A stretch of DNA of 64,000 nt. Source: an uncultured Tenacibaculum sp. (GTDB taxonomy: Bacteria; Bacteroidota; Bacteroidia; Flavobacteriales; Flavobacteriaceae). The position numbers and the translations under genes were made by a program. Where the stretch lies: assembly GCF_947499065.1 (NCBI RefSeq), contig NZ_CANMMT010000002.1, forward strand, positions 646,924 through 710,923, in the 5' to 3' direction. Of this stretch, positions 42,453 to 50,851 are shown one piece after another (within the stretch, counting starts at the first letter, position 1; the number at the start of each line of letters is the position of its first letter). The notes beneath the pieces are model-generated. The model saw nothing but the letters and a program-made list of their open reading frames with translations, was not told the origin of the DNA and did not search any database.

Positions 42453-44681
42453 ATGAGTAAGAAAAATCAATTTAAAACATTTTTAGGAGAATTACCTCAA
42501 AACATATTTTCAGGTTTTGTAGTTTCATTAATTGCACTACCCTTAGGTTTAGGATTAGCTTTAGCGTCTGGAGCTCCTCCTATTTCAGGAATTATTGCTG
42601 CAATTATTGGAGGTTCGATGGTTGCCATTTTAGGAGGTTCTAATGTTACTATTACAGGACCTGGTAACGGGTTAGTAGTTGTAATTTTAGCAGCTATTAC
42701 TACTTTAGGTGCTGGCGATATGCATCAAGGTTTCCTATATACCTTAGCCGCCATTGTTGTTTCTGGAATTATCATGATCATCTTAGGTTTTTTACGCCTT
42801 GGATCTTTAGGAGACTTTTTCCCTTCATCAGCAATTCAAGGAATGTTAGCTGCCATTGGTATTGGGATTTTTGCGAAACAAATTCATGTAATGTTTGGTA
42901 ATTTAAATGCCAAAGGGAGCATTGTTGACCTATTAATACAAGTTCCTCAAGGTCTTATTGATTTTGTTAATACCGACAATACAAGTACTTTTTATGCTGG
43001 TTTAGTAGGTATAGGTAGTTTACTTATTATGGTTTTTTATAGTAAAATAAGAAACAAATACTTTCAATTAATCCCTGCACCAATGTGGATTGTTGTTTTA
43101 AGCGTAGGTTTATACTATTACTATGATATGTTTTCTGCAGCTCCATATCCGATTGATAAAAGTATATTGATTAATTTACCTGATGATGTATTGTCTAACT
43201 TCGCCTTTCCTGATTTTAGTAAAATTTATCAATTCGACTTTATCAACGCTGTAATAGCTATTACTTTAATTGCTAGTATTGAAAGTTTATTAAGCATTAA
43301 AGCTGTTGATAAACTTGATCCTTTAAAACGTCGTTCTAATGTAAACAAAGACATTAGAGCCTTAGGTTTAGCTACAGTTATTAGTGGTTTATTAGGAGGT
43401 TTAAATGTGGTTACTGTAATTGCACGAAGTTCTGTAAATGTTAATAATAAAGGTAGTAATCGTTCTGCTAACTTTTTTCATGCAGCATTTTTAGTAGTTT
43501 TCATTCTATTATTTGCTACCGAATTACGTAAAATACCACTTCCAGCCTTAGCTGCCATTTTAGTATATACTGGATATAAATTAGCTTCACCTGAAAATAT
43601 TCAAAAAGTATTTAAAATTGGTAAAGAGCAATTAGTTATTTTCTTAGCTACTTTAATTACTACAATTACAACAAGTTTAATTACAGGTATTTTAGCGGGA
43701 ATTTTTATAACTTTTGTTATCCACGTTTTTATAAACAAAAACTTTATGTTTTTCCTTAAAAATCTATTAAAGCCTAATGTTTTAATGTTTAAAGAAGACG
43801 ATAAATACTATGTTTCTGTTGAAAATTTTTCAAGCTTTTTAAACTATACAAAATTAAAAGCTAAACTAGATCAAATACCAGAAAATGAAGATGCTATAAT
43901 TGACTTTACACTATGTGATTTTGTTGACCATTCTGTAATGGAAAATCTTCATAATTATGCTGAATCTTTTAAACGTAAAGGAGGACATTTTGAAGTAATT
44001 GGACTTGACGGTTATAAAACCGGTAGTGAGCATCCTTTTGCTTTACGTAAAAATATTCCTCTTCAAACAGAAGAAACTAGAAAACCTAATAGCTTAACTA
44101 AAAGGCAAAAGTCTCTACAAAGTATTGGTAATGAATTAGGTTGGAATTATGCCGTTTTACCTAAAGAACCAGTTACACGAATTCCTCATTTTGGTTATTT
44201 TAAAACTAGACAAATAAATAAAGTATCTAATATCTTATCTAATAAGAAATGTACCTTATTTGATGTAGAATTTCATGAAGGAGAACTTTTTGCTAAGCAA
44301 ATTATAAAAGCTACCATGTTACATATTAATTTGGGTCAAGAAGTACCTGAATTTACCTTAGATAGAGAAGGAATTTTTGAATACATATATCACTTTGCTG
44401 GTTTTAAAGATATTGATATTGAAAACCATCCTGATTTTTCAAAAAGGTTTTATTTATCTGGAAAAGACGAGTTAGAAATCAAGTCTTTCTTTACTGATGA
44501 ATTGGTCTTATTCTTTGAAAGTAATAAATACTATCATATCGAAGCGAGTAATAAAGGCTTATTAATTATTGGTAGAGAGCGTTTAGCTGGTATTAAGGAA
44601 ATTAAATCTTTAGCAGATTTTGGTATGCGTTTAAAGAATGTAATTACTGAGAAAAAAATGGCTGTTATTGAATCTGTATAA
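42453..44681 (+). CDS. SulP-family anion permease with STAS and extra C-terminal domain, 742 aa
   Basis: The SulP core has PQNIFSGFVVSLIALPLGLG, ITGPGNGLVVVILAAITTLG and SIESLLSIKAVDKLDP, with about 12 membrane segments to residue 430. A STAS domain (about 450-535) carries AIIDFTLCDFVDHSVMENLH. About 190 further residues (545-742), with TKRQKSLQSIGNELGWNY, FTLDREGIFEYIYHFAG and DIDIENHPDFSKRFYL, form a separate domain of a kind found in cytosolic parts of other membrane proteins, unusual behind STAS. SulP transporters move bicarbonate, sulphate and similar anions; with a divergent Na+/H+ antiporter, Na+-dependent bicarbonate uptake is a fair guess. Its 3' end overlaps that of pbpC by 17 bases. 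Confidence 0.88.
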   Translation: MSKKNQFKTFLGELPQNIFSGFVVSLIALPLGLGLALASGAPPISGIIAAIIGGSMVAILGGSNVTITGPGNGLVVVILAAITTLGAGDMHQGFLYTLAAIVVSGIIMIILGFLRLGSLGDFFPSSAIQGMLAAIGIGIFAKQIHVMFGNLNAKGSIVDLLIQVPQGLIDFVNTDNTSTFYAGLVGIGSLLIMVFYSKIRNKYFQLIPAPMWIVVLSVGLYYYYDMFSAAPYPIDKSILINLPDDVLSNFAFPDFSKIYQFDFINAVIAITLIASIESLLSIKAVDKLDPLKRRSNVNKDIRALGLATVISGLLGGLNVVTVIARSSVNVNNKGSNRSANFFHAAFLVVFILLFATELRKIPLPALAAILVYTGYKLASPENIQKVFKIGKEQLVIFLATLITTITTSLITGILAGIFITFVIHVFINKNFMFFLKNLLKPNVLMFKEDDKYYVSVENFSSFLNYTKLKAKLDQIPENEDAIIDFTLCDFVDHSVMENLHNYAESFKRKGGHFEVIGLDGYKTGSEHPFALRKNIPLQTEETRKPNSLTKRQKSLQSIGNELGWNYAVLPKEPVTRIPHFGYFKTRQINKVSNILSNKKCTLFDVEFHEGELFAKQIIKATMLHINLGQEVPEFTLDREGIFEYIYHFAGFKDIDIENHPDFSKRFYLSGKDELEIKSFFTDELVLFFESNKYYHIEASNKGLLIIGRERLAGIKEIKSLADFGMRLKNVITEKKMAVIESV

Positions 44682-47013
44682 AACGAGTTTTTTCGTTTCC
44701 TGAGTCATCAATAACAGTAATTTTATAAGTTCCTTCTTTAGGCTTTATAGATTGTTCATGATACTGCTGTGTTTTTCCTAGGTATTTATCATTAATATAC
44801 CAATAAACATTAGCATCATCATTTGCATGCATTAACTTTAAAATGATTGGATTTAAAGCACCATTTTCATTTTTTGTTAAAGATAACTTAGAATAGTTTT
44901 TAGAAGGAAAAATAAAATCTATTGTATTATTTTCAAGTTGTATACAGTCTTCTCTAAAATTTGGTAATACTCTATAAGCAGCATTTTTTTGCTGATAATA
45001 ATACGCCATTAGAGGAGGCAGCTCGAACCAAACAATATTTTTCATGTTACTAATAGATTCACATGATGAATTTACTCGGTATTTTTCTGAAGTATCTACA
45101 GTTATTTCCTTGTGATACGGACATGACTTAGCATTTATTCCACTTTTAGGAATTCGTTTTAGTACCGATTTACATATTGGCAATGCTAAATAGCCACTTT
45201 GTTTACATACTTTTTCTTCAATTAAATCTTCAAAAGGTTCTAAAAACCAATCTGATTTTGGTAAAATATCAAAAACATCAAACATTAAAGGTGCTGCACT
45301 TCCTACTCCCGTTAAATCTGGACGTCCCTCTCCATCTGAATTCCCCATCCATACGCCTACTACATATTTTGGAGTAACTCCAATTGCCCAAGCATCTTTA
45401 TTACCAAAACTAGTTCCTGTCTTCCACCCTATTTTTTGTGAAGAATCAAAATATTTCCAAGCTTGATCTGTCAATGGCCTATTAACTTCTGTTAATGTAT
45501 TTAAAGTAGTAAAAGCTGATCCAGCATCTATACTTAAATAACTTTCTTTAACAGCTCCAAAATCAACATCAGTAGCATATGTATAACTTGGGTTTTGATA
45601 TTCATTTTGATAATATTTATGCTTTAAAGTTTCGTAATTATTTACAATACCTGCATAACCAGCATATGTTTTGCATAAATCCCATAAACTAGCTTCTGCT
45701 CCTCCTAATATTAATGACAATCCGTAATAATCAGCAGATTTGTTAATATCGTCAATGCGGTAATCTTTTAAATCCTCTGTAAACTTCTCTAAACCATATC
45801 GCTGTAACATTCGTACTGCTGGAATATTTAACGATCTTGTTAAAGCTTCATTTGCAGGTACTGCTCCATCAAAAGTTAAATTAAAATTATTGGGACTATA
45901 TCCTGCTATTTCAGTAGGAATATCAGCAACTAACTGTGTTGGTAACAAATCTCCCGATTGTAACATATGCGCATATAATAACGGCTTTAATGTGCTTCCT
46001 GTACTTCTAGGAGCTATTATATTATTTACATCTTTTTGATGTTTTTTATCTGTTGGTGAATTCCCAACATAGCTAATCACTTTTCTTGTTTCAACATCCA
46101 AAACCAATACCGCCAAATTATATACTTCATTTTGTTTTTGACGTTCATAATGTTGCTTTGCTAAATTATTTACTTGTCGTTGTATATGGATGTCAATAGA
46201 ACTTTGTACGTATTTACCTTCCTCTTTTTTGGCTATTTCCTGTACTAAGTGTGGAGCTATAGTAGGTAAAGCATAAGGTTTTTGAGGTAACTCTTCTTCA
46301 ACTGCTAACTCATACGTAATTTGATCAATAATGCCTTCCTTATACAGTTTTTGTAATAGTCGATTTCTTTTTTTCTTTAATCTCTGTTGATTTTTTCCTG
46401 GATAAATTAACGAAGGTGCATTGGGTAATACTGCCAGCGTTGCACTTTCTGCCCATGAAAGCTGATGGGGTTGTAAACCAAAATAACGCCATGATGCCAT
46501 TTCTAAACCTACTACATTACCTCCAAAAGGTGCATGAGATGCATATAGTTTTAAAATTTCTTTTTTCGAATAGCTAAACTCTAATCGAGTTGCTAATAGT
46601 AATTCTTTTAACTTTTCAAGATAAGAGCGTTGTTGATTTTTACGAGCTAAACGAATTACTTGCTGCGTAATGGTACTTCCTCCTCTAACAATTTTTTTAG
46701 CCTTGATATTGTCTATCATAGCTTTTCCTATAGCAACTGGATTAAAACCAAAATGCTGATAAAAATAGGCATCTTCAAATTGTAAGACACACTGTTCAAA
46801 CTTTTTGGGTACAGAATCTAATTCAGGAAACCTCCATTGACCATCTTTTGCTACTACAGCGCCTAGTAATTCATTATTACTTGCTGTAACCACTGTTGAT
46901 GTAGGAGTTTCGAATATTTTTTTAGGCAAACAGAAATAGTAAACAACCATTAATACACTTAAAATGATTGTCTTTATTTTATGCTTTTTAAAAAATTTGA
47001 AACTAATTTTCAT
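44665..47013 (-). CDS. pbpC: Penicillin-binding protein 1C
   Basis: Bifunctional class A PBP: N-terminal anchor (about 13-30), transglycosylase motifs QFEDAYFYQHFGFNP and GGSTITQQVIRLARK, transpeptidase motifs with active Ser in STGSTLKPLLYA (SxxK), SLN (TRSLNIPAV) and KTG (WKTGTSFGNKDAW), and a C-terminal BiPBP_C beta domain (PIILKLMHANDDANVYWYIND). This order is typical for PbpC. In E. coli and many others pbpC is next to the alpha-2-macroglobulin gene; here they lie in the same orientation but 3.8 kb apart. The promoter is at 47038-47031. Confidence 0.94.
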   Translation of the reverse strand: MKISFKFFKKHKIKTIILSVLMVVYYFCLPKKIFETPTSTVVTASNNELLGAVVAKDGQWRFPELDSVPKKFEQCVLQFEDAYFYQHFGFNPVAIGKAMIDNIKAKKIVRGGSTITQQVIRLARKNQQRSYLEKLKELLLATRLEFSYSKKEILKLYASHAPFGGNVVGLEMASWRYFGLQPHQLSWAESATLAVLPNAPSLIYPGKNQQRLKKKRNRLLQKLYKEGIIDQITYELAVEEELPQKPYALPTIAPHLVQEIAKKEEGKYVQSSIDIHIQRQVNNLAKQHYERQKQNEVYNLAVLVLDVETRKVISYVGNSPTDKKHQKDVNNIIAPRSTGSTLKPLLYAHMLQSGDLLPTQLVADIPTEIAGYSPNNFNLTFDGAVPANEALTRSLNIPAVRMLQRYGLEKFTEDLKDYRIDDINKSADYYGLSLILGGAEASLWDLCKTYAGYAGIVNNYETLKHKYYQNEYQNPSYTYATDVDFGAVKESYLSIDAGSAFTTLNTLTEVNRPLTDQAWKYFDSSQKIGWKTGTSFGNKDAWAIGVTPKYVVGVWMGNSDGEGRPDLTGVGSAAPLMFDVFDILPKSDWFLEPFEDLIEEKVCKQSGYLALPICKSVLKRIPKSGINAKSCPYHKEITVDTSEKYRVNSSCESISNMKNIVWFELPPLMAYYYQQKNAAYRVLPNFREDCIQLENNTIDFIFPSKNYSKLSLTKNENGALNPIILKLMHANDDANVYWYINDKYLGKTQQYHEQSIKPKEGTYKITVIDDSGNEKTRFIQIQ

Positions 47014-47030
47014 CTACAATTTATTCAATT

Positions 47031-47038
47031 CAAAAGTA
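47031..47038 (-). promoter_or_regulatory. -7 promoter element for pbpC
   Basis: The minus strand reads TACTTTTG, 17 bp upstream of the pbpC ATG, in the intergenic region shared with the divergent dus gene. Confidence 0.6.
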
Positions 47039-47073
47039 TAAAGTTTATGCTTAAAATATAAAGTTAAGAAAGT

Positions 47074-47081
47074 TATATTTG
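47074..47081 (+). promoter_or_regulatory. -7 promoter element for dus
   Basis: TATATTTG (TAnnTTTG), 17 bp before the ATG at 47099. Confidence 0.6.
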
Positions 47082-47098
47082 CATCTTATTACATACTA

Positions 47099-48046
47099 AT
47101 GAGTTTCACCTTACTTTCGTCTCCTTTACAAGGATTTACCGATTTTCGTTTTAGAAATGCCCAACACAAATATTTTGGTGGTATTGATACCTATTATGCT
47201 CCTTATATTCGTTTGAATGGGAAATTTAAAATAAAATCGAGTTACGAACGTGATTTATTACCTGAAAATAACACAACTTTAACGGTTATTCCTCAAGTTA
47301 TTACCAACGACCCTGATGAATTTTTGTTTGTTGCTAAATATGTTCAGAGTTTAGGGTATAAAGAATTGAATTGGAACTTAGGTTGTCCTTACCCAATGGT
47401 TACTAAATCTGGTATGGGATCTGGATTAATATGCAATCCTGCTAGAATAGATGAAGTTTTACACAAAGCTCATAACGAAACAGACATTATTGTTTCAATG
47501 AAAATGAGAATGGGATATGAAAATAGTGAAGAAATTTTGCACTCTTTTCCTATTTTAGATAAATACCCTTTGAAAAGTATAGCGATTCATGCTCGAATTG
47601 GAAAACAATTGTACAAAGGTGGTGTAGACCTAGATGCTTTTCAAAAATGTATAGATGTAGCTAAACATCAATTGTATTATAATGGCGATATTACTTCTGT
47701 TGAAGGCTTTAACGCTATGAAAGAACGTTTTCCTAGTATTACGCATTTTATGATTGGTCGCGGATTAATTGCTGATCCATTTTTACCACAAATGATAAAA
47801 GATAATACTACAGAATATCCTAAGGATAGATGGAAACGTTTTGAAGCTTTTCATAATGAGATTTATGAACAATACGATGCTGCTTTATCGGGACCAACTC
47901 CTATTAAGATGAAAATGCTAGGTTTTTGGGAATATTTTTCAAAATCTTTTTCCGATCCTCGTAAAACCTATAAAAAGATTAAAAAGGCCAGCAATCCAAA
48001 AAAATACCAAGCTGCTGTTAAGGAGATATTAAATGGGGAGAGATAA
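47099..48046 (+). CDS. tRNA-dihydrouridine synthase
   Basis: A FMN-dependent TIM barrel of 315 residues. The N-terminal SPLQGFTDFRFRN, the catalytic Cys96 in WNLGCPYPM, KMRMGYEN with the Lys/Arg flavin contacts and the phosphate-binding IGRGLIADP follow the Dus pattern. It reduces a specific uridine in tRNA to dihydrouridine with NADPH. The branch is close to DusC/DusB-like proteins of Bacteroidota, but I do not assign the position. Monocistronic. Confidence 0.93.
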   Translation: MSFTLLSSPLQGFTDFRFRNAQHKYFGGIDTYYAPYIRLNGKFKIKSSYERDLLPENNTTLTVIPQVITNDPDEFLFVAKYVQSLGYKELNWNLGCPYPMVTKSGMGSGLICNPARIDEVLHKAHNETDIIVSMKMRMGYENSEEILHSFPILDKYPLKSIAIHARIGKQLYKGGVDLDAFQKCIDVAKHQLYYNGDITSVEGFNAMKERFPSITHFMIGRGLIADPFLPQMIKDNTTEYPKDRWKRFEAFHNEIYEQYDAALSGPTPIKMKMLGFWEYFSKSFSDPRKTYKKIKKASNPKKYQAAVKEILNGER

Positions 48047-48057
48047 ATTGATTAAAT

Positions 48058-49365
48058 TTAATTTATTAAATCTTTTGCTTTATTAAAAAACTCTTTTCCT
48101 TTTTCTTTAACATCGCCTCCCACTTCTTTTAATGTTTCAGTAGTCGAATATTTATTTAAGTTATTGGTCATTTCCTTAAATTTATCTATGACAGCAAACA
48201 TTTCTTCTGTATGTGGTACTTTTTGTTTTTTCATTATTGTTTTCCAGTCAACTTCATTTAATTTAGAAAACATATACTTTGTTGCTATTTTACTCAAAAA
48301 ATATTTATCATAGAAACCATTTAAAACATTTTCAGGCTCTCTGCTTTTCAAATAGCTTATAGATTCATCTATCCTTTTTTTATCCTTTGATGAAAGTAGT
48401 TTACCTGACTTTAATTTAGTTAAAGCTATAATTGCTTTTTCATTTTTCTCTTTTTTCAAATATAAATATGCTTCTATTGAATTAATAATTTCATTATTTA
48501 AACCAATTTCTTTAGAGTCATTTAAAAATATCTCAAAATCTTTCAAAGCTCGTTCTTCATCTATCTCTCTATTCATCATTAATCTATTAAAACCTCTAAA
48601 TAAATGATTCAATGAATGAATTCCTAAATGAGTTTTTCTATTTTCTAAATTTCCCCATTGAAACATAGATCTTGTATATGGTAAATCAATGTTTTGATTT
48701 TCATTTAACCAATTTATATTTTTAGTTATTTCATTTTCTGACAAATAGTATAGTTTTTTTTCAAAAAACAAAAAGCCTCTAAAAAATTGTAGTAGTGTTT
48801 TTAACTCTGAATCTTGTAATAAATCTGGATTTGTTTTTGAACATTCGTATAAAGAAATCTCTTTTCCTAAATCCTTACTTAAAATTACGATAGCACTTAA
48901 AATTGTGTGCTCTAAATTTTCTATTAATTGTTTTTCTTTACCTTTATAATATGCTCTTTTTTTACTAATAGAATCCCCATAAATTACATTAAACACATCT
49001 AAAAGTGGTGGAAACATATCTTCATCTGTTTTCATTATAAAACTTTCCATATTTTTATAATCGCGGTATAAGGATATGTAATCTAATAATGATAACTTTT
49101 CTGGATTTTTGATATTATGACTCATTAATTTTTTTGAAAGTCTATTTATATCTTTTCTATAAGAATTAAATTCTGCGGAAATGGTATCCTTTTCTACACT
49201 TGCTCTAAGTAATATTTTTCCAAATTTATATGGAGTAATTTTATATGAATCTAAACTTTTCAACAATACTTTCTTATCTATTTCCAATAACTCTCTATCA
49301 GTTTTTTCTTCCGTTGAGCAACTAAAAAATATAAATAAGATAACTGTTAAAATTTTACTTTTCAT
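48058..49365 (-). CDS. Helical repeat lipoprotein of unknown function, 435 aa
   Basis: Lipobox ending LFIFFSC. The rest is almost wholly alpha-helical, with Lys/Leu-rich helices (QLIENLEHTILSAIVILSK, ALKDFEIFLNDSKEIGL and EKAIIALTKLKSG) that resemble degenerate TPRs; the end has a short amphipathic KEKGKEFFNKAKDLIN. Family not recognised. It sits 11 bp after the DEFD-type helicase with no promoter seen, so the two are co-transcribed, though no functional link is obvious. Confidence 0.72.
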   Translation of the reverse strand: MKSKILTVILFIFFSCSTEEKTDRELLEIDKKVLLKSLDSYKITPYKFGKILLRASVEKDTISAEFNSYRKDINRLSKKLMSHNIKNPEKLSLLDYISLYRDYKNMESFIMKTDEDMFPPLLDVFNVIYGDSISKKRAYYKGKEKQLIENLEHTILSAIVILSKDLGKEISLYECSKTNPDLLQDSELKTLLQFFRGFLFFEKKLYYLSENEITKNINWLNENQNIDLPYTRSMFQWGNLENRKTHLGIHSLNHLFRGFNRLMMNREIDEERALKDFEIFLNDSKEIGLNNEIINSIEAYLYLKKEKNEKAIIALTKLKSGKLLSSKDKKRIDESISYLKSREPENVLNGFYDKYFLSKIATKYMFSKLNEVDWKTIMKKQKVPHTEEMFAVIDKFKEMTNNLNKYSTTETLKEVGGDVKEKGKEFFNKAKDLIN

Positions 49366-49376
49366 TTTTAATCTTT

Positions 49377-50690
49377 TTAAACAATACTAATACGTACTTT
49401 TTTATTCTTTAAACGTCTATTATTTAAGCTTTCAACTAGTCGTTTCGCTTCGATTACAGGTACTGCTATAAAAGCACAATCTTGCTTTAACTCTATTATT
49501 CCTACTTGTTCTTTAGTTAAATCTCCTTTTTTAAAGAATAAGCCTGCAATATCTCCTTTTGAAATTTTATCCTTTCTTCCTCCTGAAATAAATAGGGTTT
49601 CCCAATAACGAGATTTCATTTTTTCTTTATGTGAAATATCTGCGTTAGGTGCATCTTTAATAAACTCTGGTAAATTTTCTTTTTGCCATTTTAAAATATA
49701 AGCAGTTCCTTTTGCGTTTACTCTAGCAGTTCTACCATTTCGATGTGTAAATTCCTCTATTCGTTGTGGTAACTCATAATGAATTATATATTTCATTTCT
49801 GGAATATCAATTCCTCTAGCAGCTAAATCTGTAGCTAATAATACCTGACTAGTTCCGTTTCTAAACTTGATTAATGATCGCTCACGATCTCTTTGTTCCA
49901 TTCCTCCAGAAAAACAACTATGTGCTATTTTATTCTTGGTTAAAAATTCACTGACTTGCTGAATACTATCTTTTAAATTACAAAATATAATTCCTTGCTG
50001 ATTTCCTATATGTTGTAATAATTCTACTAATGTTTGATTCTTATTCTTTGAAGGAGATATCACTGTTTTTAGCGTCAGCTTTTTAGGTGTTTTTCCAGTT
50101 AAGTAATTTAATACTGTAGGATTGTTTAAACGTACAAAGTCTGGAATTTCAGTCTCTTTGGTTGCTGAAGTTAAAATTCGTTTATTAATGTTTGCTAATT
50201 GATTTATAATTCCTCGCATTTCATACTCAAAACCTACTTCTAACGATTTATCAAACTCGTCTAAAATTAATGTCTTTATATGCTCTTTAGAAAAACGATT
50301 ATTTGCGAAATGATCTGCAATTCTCCCAGGTGTTCCAATTAAGATACTAGGTATATGTTTTAGTTCTGTTTTATCTTTCGCCATTGAACGTCCTCCATAT
50401 ACGGCATTTACTTTTAATCCTGTTCCCATTTCTCTAATCACCTGTTCAATTTGAATAGCTAATTCTCTTGAAGGCACTAATATTAATACCTGAACTTCTT
50501 TTTTATTCGGATCTATTAATTTTAATGTTGGTAATAGAAAACTCAATGTTTTTCCCGTTCCTGTTGGAGAAAGTATTACTGTATTTGTAGTGGTATCAAT
50601 TGTTGAAATGGCTTTTTGTTGCATTTCATTTAGTTCATAGATATTCAATTTTGCTAAAATATCTTCTTGTGTTTTTATACTAATTCCCAT
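49377..50690 (-). CDS. DEAD-box-like RNA helicase with DEFD motif II and DbpA-type RNA-binding domain, 437 aa
   Basis: Motif I is SPTGTGKT (41-48), Ia PSRELA, Ib TPGRI, motif II reads DEFD (144-147) instead of DEAD, motif III SAT (175-177), and motif VI HRNGRTARV. A C-terminal RBD of the DbpA/CsdA kind (about 365-437: WETLFISGGRKDKISKGDIA, FIAVPVIEAKRLV) suggests rRNA targeting. The D-E-x-D core still supports Mg-ATP; the Ala to Phe change is uncommon. It may act in ribosome assembly beside the other RBD helicase at 10505. Confidence 0.9.
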   Translation of the reverse strand: MGISIKTQEDILAKLNIYELNEMQQKAISTIDTTTNTVILSPTGTGKTLSFLLPTLKLIDPNKKEVQVLILVPSRELAIQIEQVIREMGTGLKVNAVYGGRSMAKDKTELKHIPSILIGTPGRIADHFANNRFSKEHIKTLILDEFDKSLEVGFEYEMRGIINQLANINKRILTSATKETEIPDFVRLNNPTVLNYLTGKTPKKLTLKTVISPSKNKNQTLVELLQHIGNQQGIIFCNLKDSIQQVSEFLTKNKIAHSCFSGGMEQRDRERSLIKFRNGTSQVLLATDLAARGIDIPEMKYIIHYELPQRIEEFTHRNGRTARVNAKGTAYILKWQKENLPEFIKDAPNADISHKEKMKSRYWETLFISGGRKDKISKGDIAGLFFKKGDLTKEQVGIIELKQDCAFIAVPVIEAKRLVESLNNRRLKNKKVRISIV

Positions 50691-50725
50691 AATTCTTAAA
50701 ATATCTATGAAATTTTTATTCAGGA

Positions 50726-50733
50726 CAAAGATA
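50726..50733 (-). promoter_or_regulatory. -7 promoter element for the DEFD helicase operon
   Basis: The minus strand reads TATCTTTG (TAnnTTTG), 35 bp upstream of the ATG at 50690. Confidence 0.5.
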
Positions 50734-50771
50734 GGCAGTCTTTAACTAGAAAGGATTAAGTATTTTACAAA

Positions 50772-50803
50772 TTAAAGCTTATTGATTTCTCAATAAGCTT
50801 TAA
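50772..50803 (-). terminator. Hairpin after the alpha-2-macroglobulin gene
   Basis: Perfect 14-bp inverted repeat TTAAAGCTTATTGA / TCAATAAGCTTTAA with a 4-nt loop, behind the minus-strand stop at 50852. The T run on the minus side is short. Confidence 0.65.
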
Positions 50804-50851
50804 TTTATTCTACGAATTGTAACCCTTATAAAAGAATTACTTTACTATTAC

